Assembly (NCBI GenBank): GCA_009692115.1
Contig: SHZU01000006.1
Coordinates: 164,552 to 228,551, forward strand
Direction of reading: 5' to 3'
Origin: Gemmatimonadota bacterium
GTDB taxonomy: Bacteria > Gemmatimonadota > Gemmatimonadetes > Gemmatimonadales > GWC2-71-9
DNA length: 64,000 nucleotides
The position numbers and the translations under genes are program-made. The notes below the pieces were generated by a model that was given only the letters and a program-made list of their open reading frames with translations, did no database searches and was not told where the DNA came from. Each line of letters begins with the position of its first letter. Position 1 is the stretch's first letter. Positions 16,540 through 24,208 of this stretch are shown here, piece by piece.

Positions 16540-17673
16540 ATGGATCAGTTTCCTGTTTTCTTCTCCGCCTGGCGCACCATTCAGGCCGGGAGCCGCGAGG
16601 TGATCGACGCCTTGGTCGTTCCGAACCCCGGGCGGCCGTCGGCCGAGTTTACGGCGTTCCTGGCGAGCTGGCCGGGGGCCCACTACTGGGCCGACCCTGG
16701 GCGGACCCGGCTGATTCTGGTCCGGCCGCTCGAGAAGGATGCTCCGATCGGCTGGACGAAGCACGTGGTGTTGTTCCTCCTCACGGCGTTGTTTTCCTTG
16801 GCGGCCGGAGCGGCCATGGCTGGGGTCTGGACGCCGGTCGATTATCCGGGCTTCGTCGTCGGTTTCGGTCAAGAACTGCTGGCCTTCTTTCAGGGGTTGG
16901 TCGCCGGCGACTGGCGGGTGTTCCTGGTCGGTTGGGCCTTTGCCGTGCCGTCCCTCGGCATCCTCTTGGTCCATGAGCTTGGCCACTATTTCGTGGCCCG
17001 GCGGTATGCGATCGACGTGACCCCGCCGTACTTCATACCCGTTCCTCCGACGATCTCGCCGATTGGAAGTTTCGGCGCCTTCATTCGGGCCCGGACCCCG
17101 GTCCTCGATCGCCAGCAGCTGGCGGATGTCGGAGCGGGGGGCCCGCTGGCCGGGTTCGTGGTGGCGGTGGCGGTCCTCATCTGGGGTTACCTGACGTCGG
17201 AACGGGTGCCTTGGGAGCCGGGGCTCACCAAGAGCTACGTCACTTTTGCCGGTCAGGTCCTGACGCTCGGCGACTCGTTGCTGACCCACTATCTGCGGGA
17301 GTGGCTGGTGCCCGGTGACACGGCGGTTCGGTTGAGTCTCCCCGCTTTTGCCGGGTGGGTCGGGTGTTTCCTCACCGGCCTCAACTTGCTGCCGCTGAGC
17401 CAACTCGACGGGGGGCACATCGCCTATGGGTTTCTCGGGCGGCGGCAAGGCGGGCTGGCGCTGGTGACGGTCGTCGCGCTGCTCTACCTCTCCCAGTTTT
17501 CGTTCAACTGGGTCATCTGGGTCGCGATGGCGTTTCTGATCGGCGGCGGACGTCTGCAGCACCCGCCGGTCATCTTGCCCGAGCGATCGATTTTCCGGCA
17601 TCGGGCCTGGCTCGGCCTGGCCTGCTTGGCGGTCTTCGTCGCGACCTTCGTGCCGATTCCCTTTGCCCAGTGA
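16540..17673 (+). CDS. Site-2 protease family (M50) membrane metalloprotease
   Basis: 377 aa with six or more hydrophobic segments. Zinc ligands are in ILLVHELGHYFVA (HExxH), and the third ligand Asp is in NLLPLSQLDGGHIA (NxxPxxxLDGG), the two hallmarks of intramembrane M50 proteases. An N-terminal cytoplasmic segment of about 65 residues (PGAHYWADPGRTRLILVRP) precedes the membrane part, as in the YwhC/EGY1-like subgroup. It cleaves substrates within the membrane; the target is unknown. Divergent from rho. Its stop overlaps the next gene in a GTGA. Confidence 0.9.
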   Translation: MDQFPVFFSAWRTIQAGSREVIDALVVPNPGRPSAEFTAFLASWPGAHYWADPGRTRLILVRPLEKDAPIGWTKHVVLFLLTALFSLAAGAAMAGVWTPVDYPGFVVGFGQELLAFFQGLVAGDWRVFLVGWAFAVPSLGILLVHELGHYFVARRYAIDVTPPYFIPVPPTISPIGSFGAFIRARTPVLDRQQLADVGAGGPLAGFVVAVAVLIWGYLTSERVPWEPGLTKSYVTFAGQVLTLGDSLLTHYLREWLVPGDTAVRLSLPAFAGWVGCFLTGLNLLPLSQLDGGHIAYGFLGRRQGGLALVTVVALLYLSQFSFNWVIWVAMAFLIGGGRLQHPPVILPERSIFRHRAWLGLACLAVFVATFVPIPFAQ

Positions 17674-17864
17674 GCGGTGCTATGGATGATGCGGAACGAC
17701 TGCCCAAGCTCCGGCATGACATCGCCAACCCGTTGGCAGCCCTGCTGGCCGAGACCCAGTTGCTGTTGATGGAGCCGGAGGCGCTGACTCCCGAGGTGGC
17801 AACCGCCCTCAAGGAAATCGAAGCGATGGCCATTCGGATGCGGACCCTGCTGCGGGAGCCTTAG
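17670..17864 (+). CDS. Stand-alone histidine-kinase dimerisation (DHp/HisKA) domain protein, 64 aa
   Basis: GTG at 17670 overlaps the upstream stop (GTGA); an internal ATG is at 17682. The product contains the H-box of a HisKA domain, LPKLRHDIANPLAALLAETQ, followed by a second helix ending in MAIRMRTLLREP, and then stops. No HATPase domain follows on this strand. The phospho-accepting His and adjacent Asp, Asn and Pro are intact. It could be a phosphotransfer or adaptor module, or the leftover of a kinase. Its stop shares bases with that of the convergent PAS gene. Confidence 0.65.
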   Translation: MSGAMDDAERLPKLRHDIANPLAALLAETQLLLMEPEALTPEVATALKEIEAMAIRMRTLLREP

Positions 17865-18420
17865 TCGGCGAGTCGCGTCGCGGCCACGCGGCGTTCGAGG
17901 ACTTCCCGGATGTCCCGGGCCACGTCTGGCCCAACTGCGACGGCAGCCCGAACTCCGTCGGCGTCTTCCCCGTGAATGTCTCCGCCCGGGTCCCGAGCAC
18001 GCCGTCCGCGGCGGCGTTCGCGTAGAGCAGTCGGCCGATGGCGTCGAACCGGAACGTCGCGACCGGCAGGCGGTCGAGTGCGGAGACGTCGGGCGCCGAT
18101 CCGTCGTCCTGGTTCCGGAAGTACGCGGCGGTGAGGAGCTGGCGGTCGACCGGTATCGACCGGAACGACACCGTGAGCCGCATCGCGTGGCCGTCCCGGT
18201 GGCGGGCGACAATCGAGGTCCGGTCGCCCACGATCTCCTGGCGGTGCGGGACGAAGTCGTGGTTCGACCGCCCGACCAACTCCAATCGCCGGTAGCCAAA
18301 GAGCGACTCGGCCGAATGGTTGACCAATACGATTCGATCCTGATCGTCCGTGATGAGGGCGGGGTCAGGGGCGCTTTCGAGCAGGGATACCAGCGACTCG
18401 ATGTCGGGGCGCCCATTCAT
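17861..18420 (-). pseudogene. Two-PAS-domain protein with a -1 frameshift
   Basis: The frame from ATG 18420 encodes a first PAS domain (APDPALITDDQDRIVLVNHS ... GYRRLELVGRS) and most of a second (LPVATFRFDAIGRLLYANAA). Near 17912-17925, in a run around CCCGGG, the sequence loses sense. The adjacent frame continues naturally as RDIREVLERRVAATRLAD and ends with TAA at 17863-17861, exactly overlapping the stop of the convergent gene. One missing base therefore explains the disruption. No kinase or cyclase output domain is present in either frame, so the product would be a PAS-only sensor that could pair with the DHp protein on the opposite strand. Real mutation or assembly indel is undecided. 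Confidence 0.7.
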
Positions 18421-18528
18421 CGGAGGTTCCGTTCTAACGTTATGTCCACGTAAGAGATGAATCTCGGGCCCTCAGGTATTTTCTCGCCAGTGGCCGAATG
18501 GCCCTAATCGGGCCGCGTTAGGTGCTCA

Positions 18529-20817
18529 TCAGAACTCGGCGCGCAGGGTGACGGTGGGGATCGGCGGCAGGCTGAACAGCCGCCGATACGGCGTGGGCCG
18601 GCTTATGGGGTCGAGCGCCAGCGGACCCTCGCCGGGGCCGGTGGCATAGCCAAACTGTGACACGGCTGTTGCCAAGAGATTGATCACCGATGCGCCGAGG
18701 GTGAACCGGCGATGGTTGGGTCCGCCAAAGGCGTATCCGAGACCGAGGTCGAGACGGAACGTGCCACTGGTGGCCGCGGCGTTTTCCCGGCCGTACACGG
18801 CAACCGGCACGACCCGGCCCGGTACCGGTGCTTCGGGAATACCCGGGACGCCGGCGTCATCGAGGATGAAGTCGATCGGGGTAATCGGGGCGCCGGTTGA
18901 GACGTCGATGGCGCCGAACCAGGTGATGCCGCCGAATCTGACCTGGCTGAATCCACGGACCTGGTGAGTCCGGTCAAGCGACCACCGAACCCACCCGTCA
19001 CCCCAGTCACGTTCCGAGCGGCCATAGACATAACTCAGCGACAGCGAGTGCGGCGAGTCGGCCGCTCCGCGATAGGCCACTTGCGCCTCGACGCCACGGG
19101 TTCGGGACCGGCCGAACCGAAAAAACTCGAAGAGGCCGAGTTGGCGTTGAGATGTTTCCGGCGTCAGTTCCCCGATGCCGTTGCCTTCTGATGCGAACAC
19201 CGACACCCGGCCGATGAACGGCGCGAACCCGAGGTTGAGGTCGAAGGTGGCATGATCGACTCGGGCGGTCGGAACGCTATCGCCGGCGGGTAGCCAGAAA
19301 TCGAGGAAGTCGAAGTCCGGCTCCGCTTGGGCTTCGCCGAGCAGGTGGTAGAGCCGGCTGGTCCGGCCGACCCCGATGCTCAACTCGAGTCCCTTCGACG
19401 CCGCCCACCGAGCGTGCAAACGGGGCTGAACGCTGGCTTCGGGTCCCGCCGCATCAACCCGGAGGGCGGCTTCGGCGGTGACCGGTCCGACCCGCCGGCT
19501 GACGCTCGTGTACCCGCCGATCTCGAGCCGACCGGCGTCGATGGCGGCGTGCGGGGCACCGAATGGATCGGGGTCGGGTTCGAAATCGCGCGGGGCGTCG
19601 ACGATTTGATTGAGGACCTTTCGCCAGCCGATTGCGAGGCCGGAGGCAATTCGGGTCCGTTCGAACACCGAGACCAGATCAGCGGTGACCGCGAGCCGGG
19701 TGAACCGGTTCATCAAATTGGCGTTGGCGATGCTATGGAGACCCGGGACGTCTTCGCCTTGCTGCCCGAAATGGGCCGTGGACGTCGAGAGTTCGAGCGT
19801 CGTCCGGGCGCCGTCTTTCAAACGCCACCGGCCCCCGAGCATGACGTTGTCCCAATTGAGGAAGGTCCGGGTGCCATCGGTGGGCCCGGCCCGGTCCTGG
19901 GTCGCGAAAAGCGTTAGGCGGCCGGTCGGCCGGTCGGCCGGCCCAAAGACCAATCCACCGTACAGGTCTTCGAAGTGGTACGGAATGTCCAGATTGGGAA
20001 TCAGCTCGAGCGACTTCCAGTAGAAGACCCGCGCGGTGCCGAACGAGCGGACTCGGTCGTTGCCGCCCCCCGCGAAGGCCGACAGAGATCCATAACTCAG
20101 GCCACCCCCGGCATGCCATCGATCGAGACGGCCGGTCCGGCCGGTGATGTCGATCAGTCCCGCGGTGGACCCGCCGTGGGCGGCGGTGTAGGGGGCAGCC
20201 GAGACGGTGATGTCTTCGGCTGCGTCGGCGGGGAAGGATGAGAAGATCCGGCCGAGGTGATACAGGTTGAGCACTTCGAACCCGTCGATCCGGGTGGTGA
20301 CTTCCTGGGCATCGTAGCCCCGGATCAGTGGCCGGGCCGAGAGCGGGCTCGAGAAGCTCACCGCCGGGATCATCGCGAGGGCCCGGTAGACGTCGGTTTC
20401 GACGGCCGGTGGAACGGTGCGGGCGGCCGCCATCGGCATTTGCCAGTGGCCGTGACCGGACAGATCGAGCGGACGGATGGCCGGGGCGGTGGCGATGAGA
20501 TCGGAGATGATGACCGGCGCTCGTTCCAGGGCCACGGTCAACGGGTCTGGTTGAGGTCCGGTGACCAGGATGGTGTCGGGTCGCCAGCCGATGGCGGTGA
20601 TAACCAGGGTGTCGGGTACCGCGGTGGCGATGGTAAACCGGCCCAACCGGTCGGAGGTGGTTGCGGTGCCGCGTCCGCGGGCCACGATCGAGGCGTTGGT
20701 GATCGGGGTCGTGCCCGCGGCGGCGACGACGGTGCCCCGCACGGTTTGCGCTTCTACAGCGGTTGCCGTCATCGCGGCGATGGCCGAGCAGAGGAACCGG
20801 CGAGTCATCAGCGCCAT
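18529..20817 (-). CDS. TonB-dependent outer-membrane receptor
   Basis: 762 aa. The signal peptide ends in EAQ, followed by a CarboxypepD_reg-like domain (about 24-100, VRGTVVAAAGTTPITNASIV), a plug domain (about 125-235, with LIRGYDAQEVTTRIDGFEVL) and a 22-strand-type barrel ending in an aromatic residue (VTLRAEF). It should import a substrate across the outer membrane using TonB energy. Partnered with a DUF4249 lipoprotein gene that overlaps its start by about ten bases, a pairing commonly seen in Bacteroidota-like receptors. The substrate is not evident; no Fur box was seen at its promoter. Confidence 0.92.
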   Translation of the reverse strand: MALMTRRFLCSAIAAMTATAVEAQTVRGTVVAAAGTTPITNASIVARGRGTATTSDRLGRFTIATAVPDTLVITAIGWRPDTILVTGPQPDPLTVALERAPVIISDLIATAPAIRPLDLSGHGHWQMPMAAARTVPPAVETDVYRALAMIPAVSFSSPLSARPLIRGYDAQEVTTRIDGFEVLNLYHLGRIFSSFPADAAEDITVSAAPYTAAHGGSTAGLIDITGRTGRLDRWHAGGGLSYGSLSAFAGGGNDRVRSFGTARVFYWKSLELIPNLDIPYHFEDLYGGLVFGPADRPTGRLTLFATQDRAGPTDGTRTFLNWDNVMLGGRWRLKDGARTTLELSTSTAHFGQQGEDVPGLHSIANANLMNRFTRLAVTADLVSVFERTRIASGLAIGWRKVLNQIVDAPRDFEPDPDPFGAPHAAIDAGRLEIGGYTSVSRRVGPVTAEAALRVDAAGPEASVQPRLHARWAASKGLELSIGVGRTSRLYHLLGEAQAEPDFDFLDFWLPAGDSVPTARVDHATFDLNLGFAPFIGRVSVFASEGNGIGELTPETSQRQLGLFEFFRFGRSRTRGVEAQVAYRGAADSPHSLSLSYVYGRSERDWGDGWVRWSLDRTHQVRGFSQVRFGGITWFGAIDVSTGAPITPIDFILDDAGVPGIPEAPVPGRVVPVAVYGRENAAATSGTFRLDLGLGYAFGGPNHRRFTLGASVINLLATAVSQFGYATGPGEGPLALDPISRPTPYRRLFSLPPIPTVTLRAEF

Positions 20818-21539
20818 ACGACGATCCGCCGGGTTTCGGACGCCGCGCCGAAGATGCCGAAGGCTCCGCTGAGGTTGGTCTCCGGCCCCGTCAGGTTGAA
20901 GTGGTAGCGGTCGGCCTCGCGGTTCAAGGCCAGGAACCGGATCGAGGGGCCGACGCGCTGGCCCGCGGCAACTTGGCGGACCCCGAGATCGGCCTCGGAT
21001 CCGTGGGTGAAACGGGTGGAGAAGAGCACCTCGGCCGAGTCGACGACCAGGACCGTTGCCCCGCTCGCCCGCCAGGCGATGACGACCCGGCCGGTGACGG
21101 CTCTACCGGGCTCACGTTGGCTCCCCTTGAGGAAGAGCGTGTCGCCGAGCGGCGGCTCGAGCATCAGCGGCCCAGGCACCCGGGTCGATGCGCTGACCGG
21201 CCGGCCGCCGAGGGTCCCGGCCAGCCGGTAGGTCGCGGGCGCGGTAATCGGGAGGAAAGCCAGATACACGCCGGCGGAATCAGGATCGAGGTCCCAGTCG
21301 GCGCGCGTTCCGTCCGGATGGATGAGTTCGAGGGCGGCTTCCTCGGGCTGAATCGGGTTGATGGTTCCGCTGTCGGCCGGGTTGAGCCATTGGAGGCGGA
21401 ACCGGGTCACGTCGGTGCCGGCCACGAGTACCGCCTCGACGAGCGCCGTTCGCGTATCGGGTCGCGGGGCATCGACGACATGGCTGCAGGCGGTGACCGC
21501 GGCGGCGATCATGGCCAGGCGAAGGGGCGGGGTTGCCAT
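20808..21539 (-). CDS. DUF4249-type lipoprotein
   Basis: 243 aa. A lipoprotein signal (MATPPLRLAMIAAAVTACS) anchors a beta-rich domain. The start of the mature part (ALVEAVLVAGTDVTRFRLQW) and the C-terminal GAFGIFGAASETRRIVVW agree with DUF4249, a family encoded next to TonB-dependent receptors and thought to serve as a surface accessory. It is the first gene of a two-gene operon with the receptor. The family call rests on pattern and neighbourhood. Confidence 0.72.
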   Translation of the reverse strand: MATPPLRLAMIAAAVTACSHVVDAPRPDTRTALVEAVLVAGTDVTRFRLQWLNPADSGTINPIQPEEAALELIHPDGTRADWDLDPDSAGVYLAFLPITAPATYRLAGTLGGRPVSASTRVPGPLMLEPPLGDTLFLKGSQREPGRAVTGRVVIAWRASGATVLVVDSAEVLFSTRFTHGSEADLGVRQVAAGQRVGPSIRFLALNREADRYHFNLTGPETNLSGAFGIFGAASETRRIVVWR

Positions 21540-21591
21540 CAGGTGGTGCCTCCAACGATGAGGTCGAGCGAACGAGGATGGCCCCTAAACT

Positions 21592-21619
21592 ATTTGACGG
21601 TATCAACGGAGTGTCAAAT
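21592..21619. promoter_or_regulatory. Inverted repeat upstream of the DUF4249-receptor operon
   Basis: Seven-base arms ATTTGAC and GTCAAAT are separated by 14 bp, about 53 bp upstream of the DUF4249 start. The minus-strand arm contains TTGACA, so the repeat overlaps a probable -35 element and could be an operator. No convincing -10 at 17 bp is seen. Confidence 0.45.
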
Positions 21620-21638
21620 GGGTGGCGCGGAACGCAAC

Positions 21639-21667
21639 AAGCCCCACCGGGTTTGACGGTGGGGCTT
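21639..21667 (-). terminator. Terminator hairpin after tRNA-Arg(CCG)
   Basis: A perfect 11-bp stem (21639-21649 with 21657-21667) with a 7-nt loop begins ten bases after the tRNA 3' end. The minus-strand continuation is TTGCG, with only a weak U tract. Confidence 0.7.
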
Positions 21668-21676
21668 GGCGTGAAG

Positions 21677-21750
21677 TGGGCCCGGCGCGATTCGAACGCG
21701 CGACCTTTTGCTCCGGAGGCAAACGCTCTATCCAGCTGAGCTACGAGCCC
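21677..21750 (-). tRNA. tRNA-Arg (anticodon CCG)
   Basis: 74 nt, full cloverleaf: acceptor GGGCTCG with one G-T pair, anticodon loop CTCCGGA giving CCG, and T-loop GTTCGAATC. Reads codon CGG. The 3' CCA is not encoded. Confidence 0.95.
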
Positions 21751-21768
21751 TCATTCGAGGGCCACAAC

Positions 21769-23265
21769 TTATAGCGTCGCGGCTTGAATCGCCACTTCGC
21801 CGGCCCCGGCCGACCAGACCAACTGACCGTTGCACACCGCCGGCAGGGGCTCGCCGAGCCAATCGAGCAGCGTGGCAAAGATGTCGGTGGTTCGAAGCGG
21901 CACCGGCCCAAGCGGCCGGTTGGCCCAGAGCGGCACCTGCATGTGGGCCCGAATCAAACTGCCGTGGCCGGCTCGGTGCTCGGGAACCTCCCACCGATCG
22001 CGGAAATCGAATCCTTCCCGCGCCACGATGGCGAGATCGCCGGTTCGGGGCGACCGGAAGTGGTCCACCAACGTCGGGCCGGCGTCCGGGTACCGGGCGT
22101 CGAATGTCAGCTGGAGCCAGTCGCGGTCAGAGCCGGTGATCGGGCCGGTGCCGAGCGGATCGGCGGTCACGGGCTGGTAGTCGAACCCCGATCCGGCGAG
22201 CCGGAGCATGGCTTCGCCGTCCTGATCGACAAGCCGGATGGCACCGTCCTCGTCTTCGGCGGCGACGAAAGCCACGGCGGGTTCCCGGACCAGTCGGTCG
22301 ATCACGTCGCCCGGGAAGCCGAAGGCCTCCGGGGCCCGCAGGGCGGCGAGCGGCCAGCGACGGTCACGGGGTTGTCCGGGCCGTGCGTACACCATGGCCG
22401 ACCCATTGCCGGCGACCATCACGGCGGCGGCGGGATCGGCGTGCCACAGTTCCGGGTGGGCCAAGGTGGCGATCCCGAGATGCCGGAGCCAGACCGCCAG
22501 ATCGAAGTGGGTGTGAACCGGGCTCGCGCCATGATCACTGACCAGGAGGATCAAGGTGTCGTCGAGCTGGTTCCGGTCGCGGAGCAACCGGGTGATCCGG
22601 CCGATCGCGGTGTCGACCCGTCGAAGGGCCTCAATCACCCGGGGGGCGTCGGGCGCGGACTGATGGGTGTAGCCGTCGACTGCGGGGAATTGGGCGAACA
22701 GAAACCGCCATGCCGGGTCGCGTCCAATCCAGTCGAGTACGCCCTCTGCCACGACGCGATCGCTCCGTTGGTGCCACAGCAGATAGTGGGCGACGGCCCC
22801 CCAGAATTTTCGTTGACCCTGGCTCGGGTCGCGATCGGGCGTCAGGCCGCGGGTGATCGGGGTAAAGAACCCGGCGCTTTCGGGGATGATCTCAAAAATG
22901 GTCCGGACGTCTGGGGCAATGTCTTGGTCGAGCATCCCCGCCTGATAGCCGCAATAGCTCCGAACGGTGGCCCGGTCGGTCCACCACCGGCCGGTGTAGG
23001 CGGCCCGGTCCAGCCACCGGATCGAGGGGACATTGCAGCGGCCTGGGAGGCACCCGGTCAGGAAGGGGAGATAGGCGACGCTGGTGGTGGACGGAAACGC
23101 GGTGATGGCGCGGCCAACGCCGTGGTTGCCGACGAGGCGGGCCAACTCCGGGAGATGTCCGGCCGTGAGCTCGGCTTCGGCCACATCGGGTCGCAATCCG
23201 TCGACGAGGAGCAGCAACGCCCGCCGTTCGGCGGACACAGTGTTGGGCACGCGGGTCTCGGTCAT
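21769..23265 (-). CDS. Type I phosphodiesterase / nucleotide pyrophosphatase family (alkaline phosphatase superfamily)
   Basis: 498 aa. The first metal-binding Asp is in LLLLVDGLRPDVAEAEL, and the nucleophile Thr and its surroundings are in TAFPSTTSVAYLPFLTGCLPG. The metal His/Asp pair is in LLVSDHGASPVHTHFDLA and a later His in EHRAGHGSLIRAH, as in NPP/phosphonoacetate hydrolase relatives. No signal peptide is visible, so a cytoplasmic location is likely. It lies between tRNA-Arg and the tRNA cluster and may be cotranscribed with the tRNAs upstream. Substrate unknown: phosphodiesters or phosphonates are both compatible. Confidence 0.88.
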   Translation of the reverse strand: MTETRVPNTVSAERRALLLLVDGLRPDVAEAELTAGHLPELARLVGNHGVGRAITAFPSTTSVAYLPFLTGCLPGRCNVPSIRWLDRAAYTGRWWTDRATVRSYCGYQAGMLDQDIAPDVRTIFEIIPESAGFFTPITRGLTPDRDPSQGQRKFWGAVAHYLLWHQRSDRVVAEGVLDWIGRDPAWRFLFAQFPAVDGYTHQSAPDAPRVIEALRRVDTAIGRITRLLRDRNQLDDTLILLVSDHGASPVHTHFDLAVWLRHLGIATLAHPELWHADPAAAVMVAGNGSAMVYARPGQPRDRRWPLAALRAPEAFGFPGDVIDRLVREPAVAFVAAEDEDGAIRLVDQDGEAMLRLAGSGFDYQPVTADPLGTGPITGSDRDWLQLTFDARYPDAGPTLVDHFRSPRTGDLAIVAREGFDFRDRWEVPEHRAGHGSLIRAHMQVPLWANRPLGPVPLRTTDIFATLLDWLGEPLPAVCNGQLVWSAGAGEVAIQAATL

Positions 23266-23275
23266 TCAAAGGGGA

Positions 23276-23307
23276 AACGCCCGGCTCGGCGAACCGAATC
23301 GGGCGTT
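23276..23307 (-). terminator. Terminator between tRNA-Pro and the phosphodiesterase gene
   Basis: An 8-bp GC-rich stem (23276-23283 with 23300-23307); on the minus strand it is followed by TTTCCCCTTT. It would end the transcript of the tRNA cluster before the phosphodiesterase gene. Confidence 0.65.
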
Positions 23308-23314
23308 CAATAAA

Positions 23315-23388
23315 TCGGGGCGCCGGGATTTGAACCCGGGACCTCCTGCTCCCGAAGCAGGCGCGCTACCAGGCTGCGCTACGCCCCG
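23315..23388 (-). tRNA. tRNA-Pro (anticodon CGG)
   Basis: 74 nt with acceptor CGGGGCG, anticodon loop TTCGGGA giving CGG, and T-loop GTTCAAATC. Reads codon CCG. CCA not encoded. Confidence 0.95.
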
Positions 23389-23396
23389 CGGTGTAA

Positions 23397-23470
23397 TGGG
23401 CCCGGAGGGGCTCGAACCCCCAACCTTCTGATCCGTAGTCAAACGCTCTATCCAATTGAGCTACGGGCCC
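23397..23470 (-). tRNA. tRNA-Arg (anticodon ACG)
   Basis: 74 nt with acceptor GGGCCCG, anticodon loop CTACGGA giving ACG (normally edited to ICG), and T-loop GTTCGAGCC. Eight bases separate it from tRNA-Pro, so they share a transcript. It needs a TadA-type deaminase encoded elsewhere. Confidence 0.95.
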
Positions 23471-23493
23471 CTCCATCCAGCTAGGCACGAGCA

Positions 23494-23567
23494 TGGGCGG
23501 TACAAGGCTCGAACTTGTGACCTCCACGATGTCAACGTGGCGCTCTAACCAACTGAGCTAACCGCCC
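23494..23567 (-). tRNA. tRNA-Val (anticodon GAC)
   Basis: 74 nt with acceptor GGGCGGT, anticodon loop TTGACAT giving GAC, and T-loop GTTCGAGCC. Reads GTC/GTT. Confidence 0.95.
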
Positions 23568-23702
23568 GCGCTACTTGGGCAGACAACAAGGCGGACGGTA
23601 GGCAGAAGATCACGTGGTCCGCGGATCTATCTGTTCGACCGTCCGCCTGTCCTTCTGTCCGACTTCTCCTGAAACCTCACCTCAGAACCGTACGGCTGGA
23701 AA

Positions 23703-23776
23703 TGGCGGGGGTGGGATTTGAACCCACGACCTCCGGGTTATGAGCCCGGCGAGCTACCAGACTGCTCCACCCCGCG
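23703..23776 (-). tRNA. Initiator tRNA-fMet (anticodon CAT)
   Basis: 74 nt. It begins CGCGGGGTGGAGCAG and has three G-C pairs (GGG/CCC) at the bottom of the anticodon stem around TCATAAC, the initiator signatures. Position 1 is C and position 72 is also C, so the first acceptor pair is unpaired; most bacteria use C1-A72. About 135 bp upstream of tRNA-Val, with no gene in between. Confidence 0.93.
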
Positions 23777-23807
23777 TCGTTGTGCCTTCGTCCTCGACCT
23801 GCTCCAG

Positions 23808-23880
23808 AGCGGGAAACGGGACTCGAACCCGCGACCCCAACCTTGGCAAGGTTGTGCTCTACCAACTGAGCTATTCCCGC
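23808..23880 (-). tRNA. tRNA-Gly (anticodon GCC)
   Basis: 73 nt with acceptor GCGGGAA, anticodon loop TTGCCAA giving GCC, and discriminator U. Reads GGC/GGT. It follows a clear promoter by about 15 bp. Confidence 0.95.
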
Positions 23881-23895
23881 ATAAGGCGGGCACCC

Positions 23896-23924
23896 ATTGT
23901 ACCGCCGGGTGCCCTGATAAGCAA
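23896..23924 (-). promoter_or_regulatory. Promoter of the tRNA-Gly/fMet unit
   Basis: Minus-strand TTGCTT (23924-23919), 17-bp spacer, TACAAT (23901-23896). The spacer and flank also form the 8-bp hairpin GGGCACCC/GGGTGCCC, which could be a terminator remnant of tRNA-Ala. Confidence 0.7.
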
Positions 23925-23955
23925 CACTCAAGCCCAGGGTGCGCGACCGTGAAAA

Positions 23956-24028
23956 TGGAGGCGAGGGGGATCGAACCCCTGACCTCGTGAATGCCATTCA
24001 CGCGCTCTCCCAACTGAGCTACGCCCCC
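23956..24028 (-). tRNA. tRNA-Ala (anticodon GGC)
   Basis: 73 nt with acceptor GGGGGCG (one G-T pair), anticodon loop ATGGCAT giving GGC, and T-loop GTTCGATCC. Reads GCC/GCT. Confidence 0.95.
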
Positions 24029-24070
24029 GTACTTGTGGCCGCCCGCTGGATGCTTATGTTGCAACGCGGC

Positions 24071-24099
24071 AAGCTAGCCGTCGTCACTAGGCGTGTCAA
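24071..24099 (-). promoter_or_regulatory. Probable promoter of tRNA-Ala
   Basis: Minus-strand consensus -35 TTGACA (24099-24094) with a 17-bp spacer to TAGCTT (24076-24071), about 42 bp upstream of the tRNA. The -10 is weak (three of six). Confidence 0.5.
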
Positions 24100-24208
24100 G
24101 CAGAACTCATGCCGATTCTCTCTCCATATAGCGCCGCATGCACCCGAAGAGACTCACGATTCCCGAGTCGCCCGCGTCGCCCGGTTTCACGTTAGGCCCG
24201 TTGCCCAC

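Noticed and set aside
24029..24208. Coding extension of mlaE upstream of 24209
   Set aside because: The frame is open through the tRNA-Ala gene, but the sequence there is RNA-coding and promoter-like. MlaE homology begins after GTG 24209.
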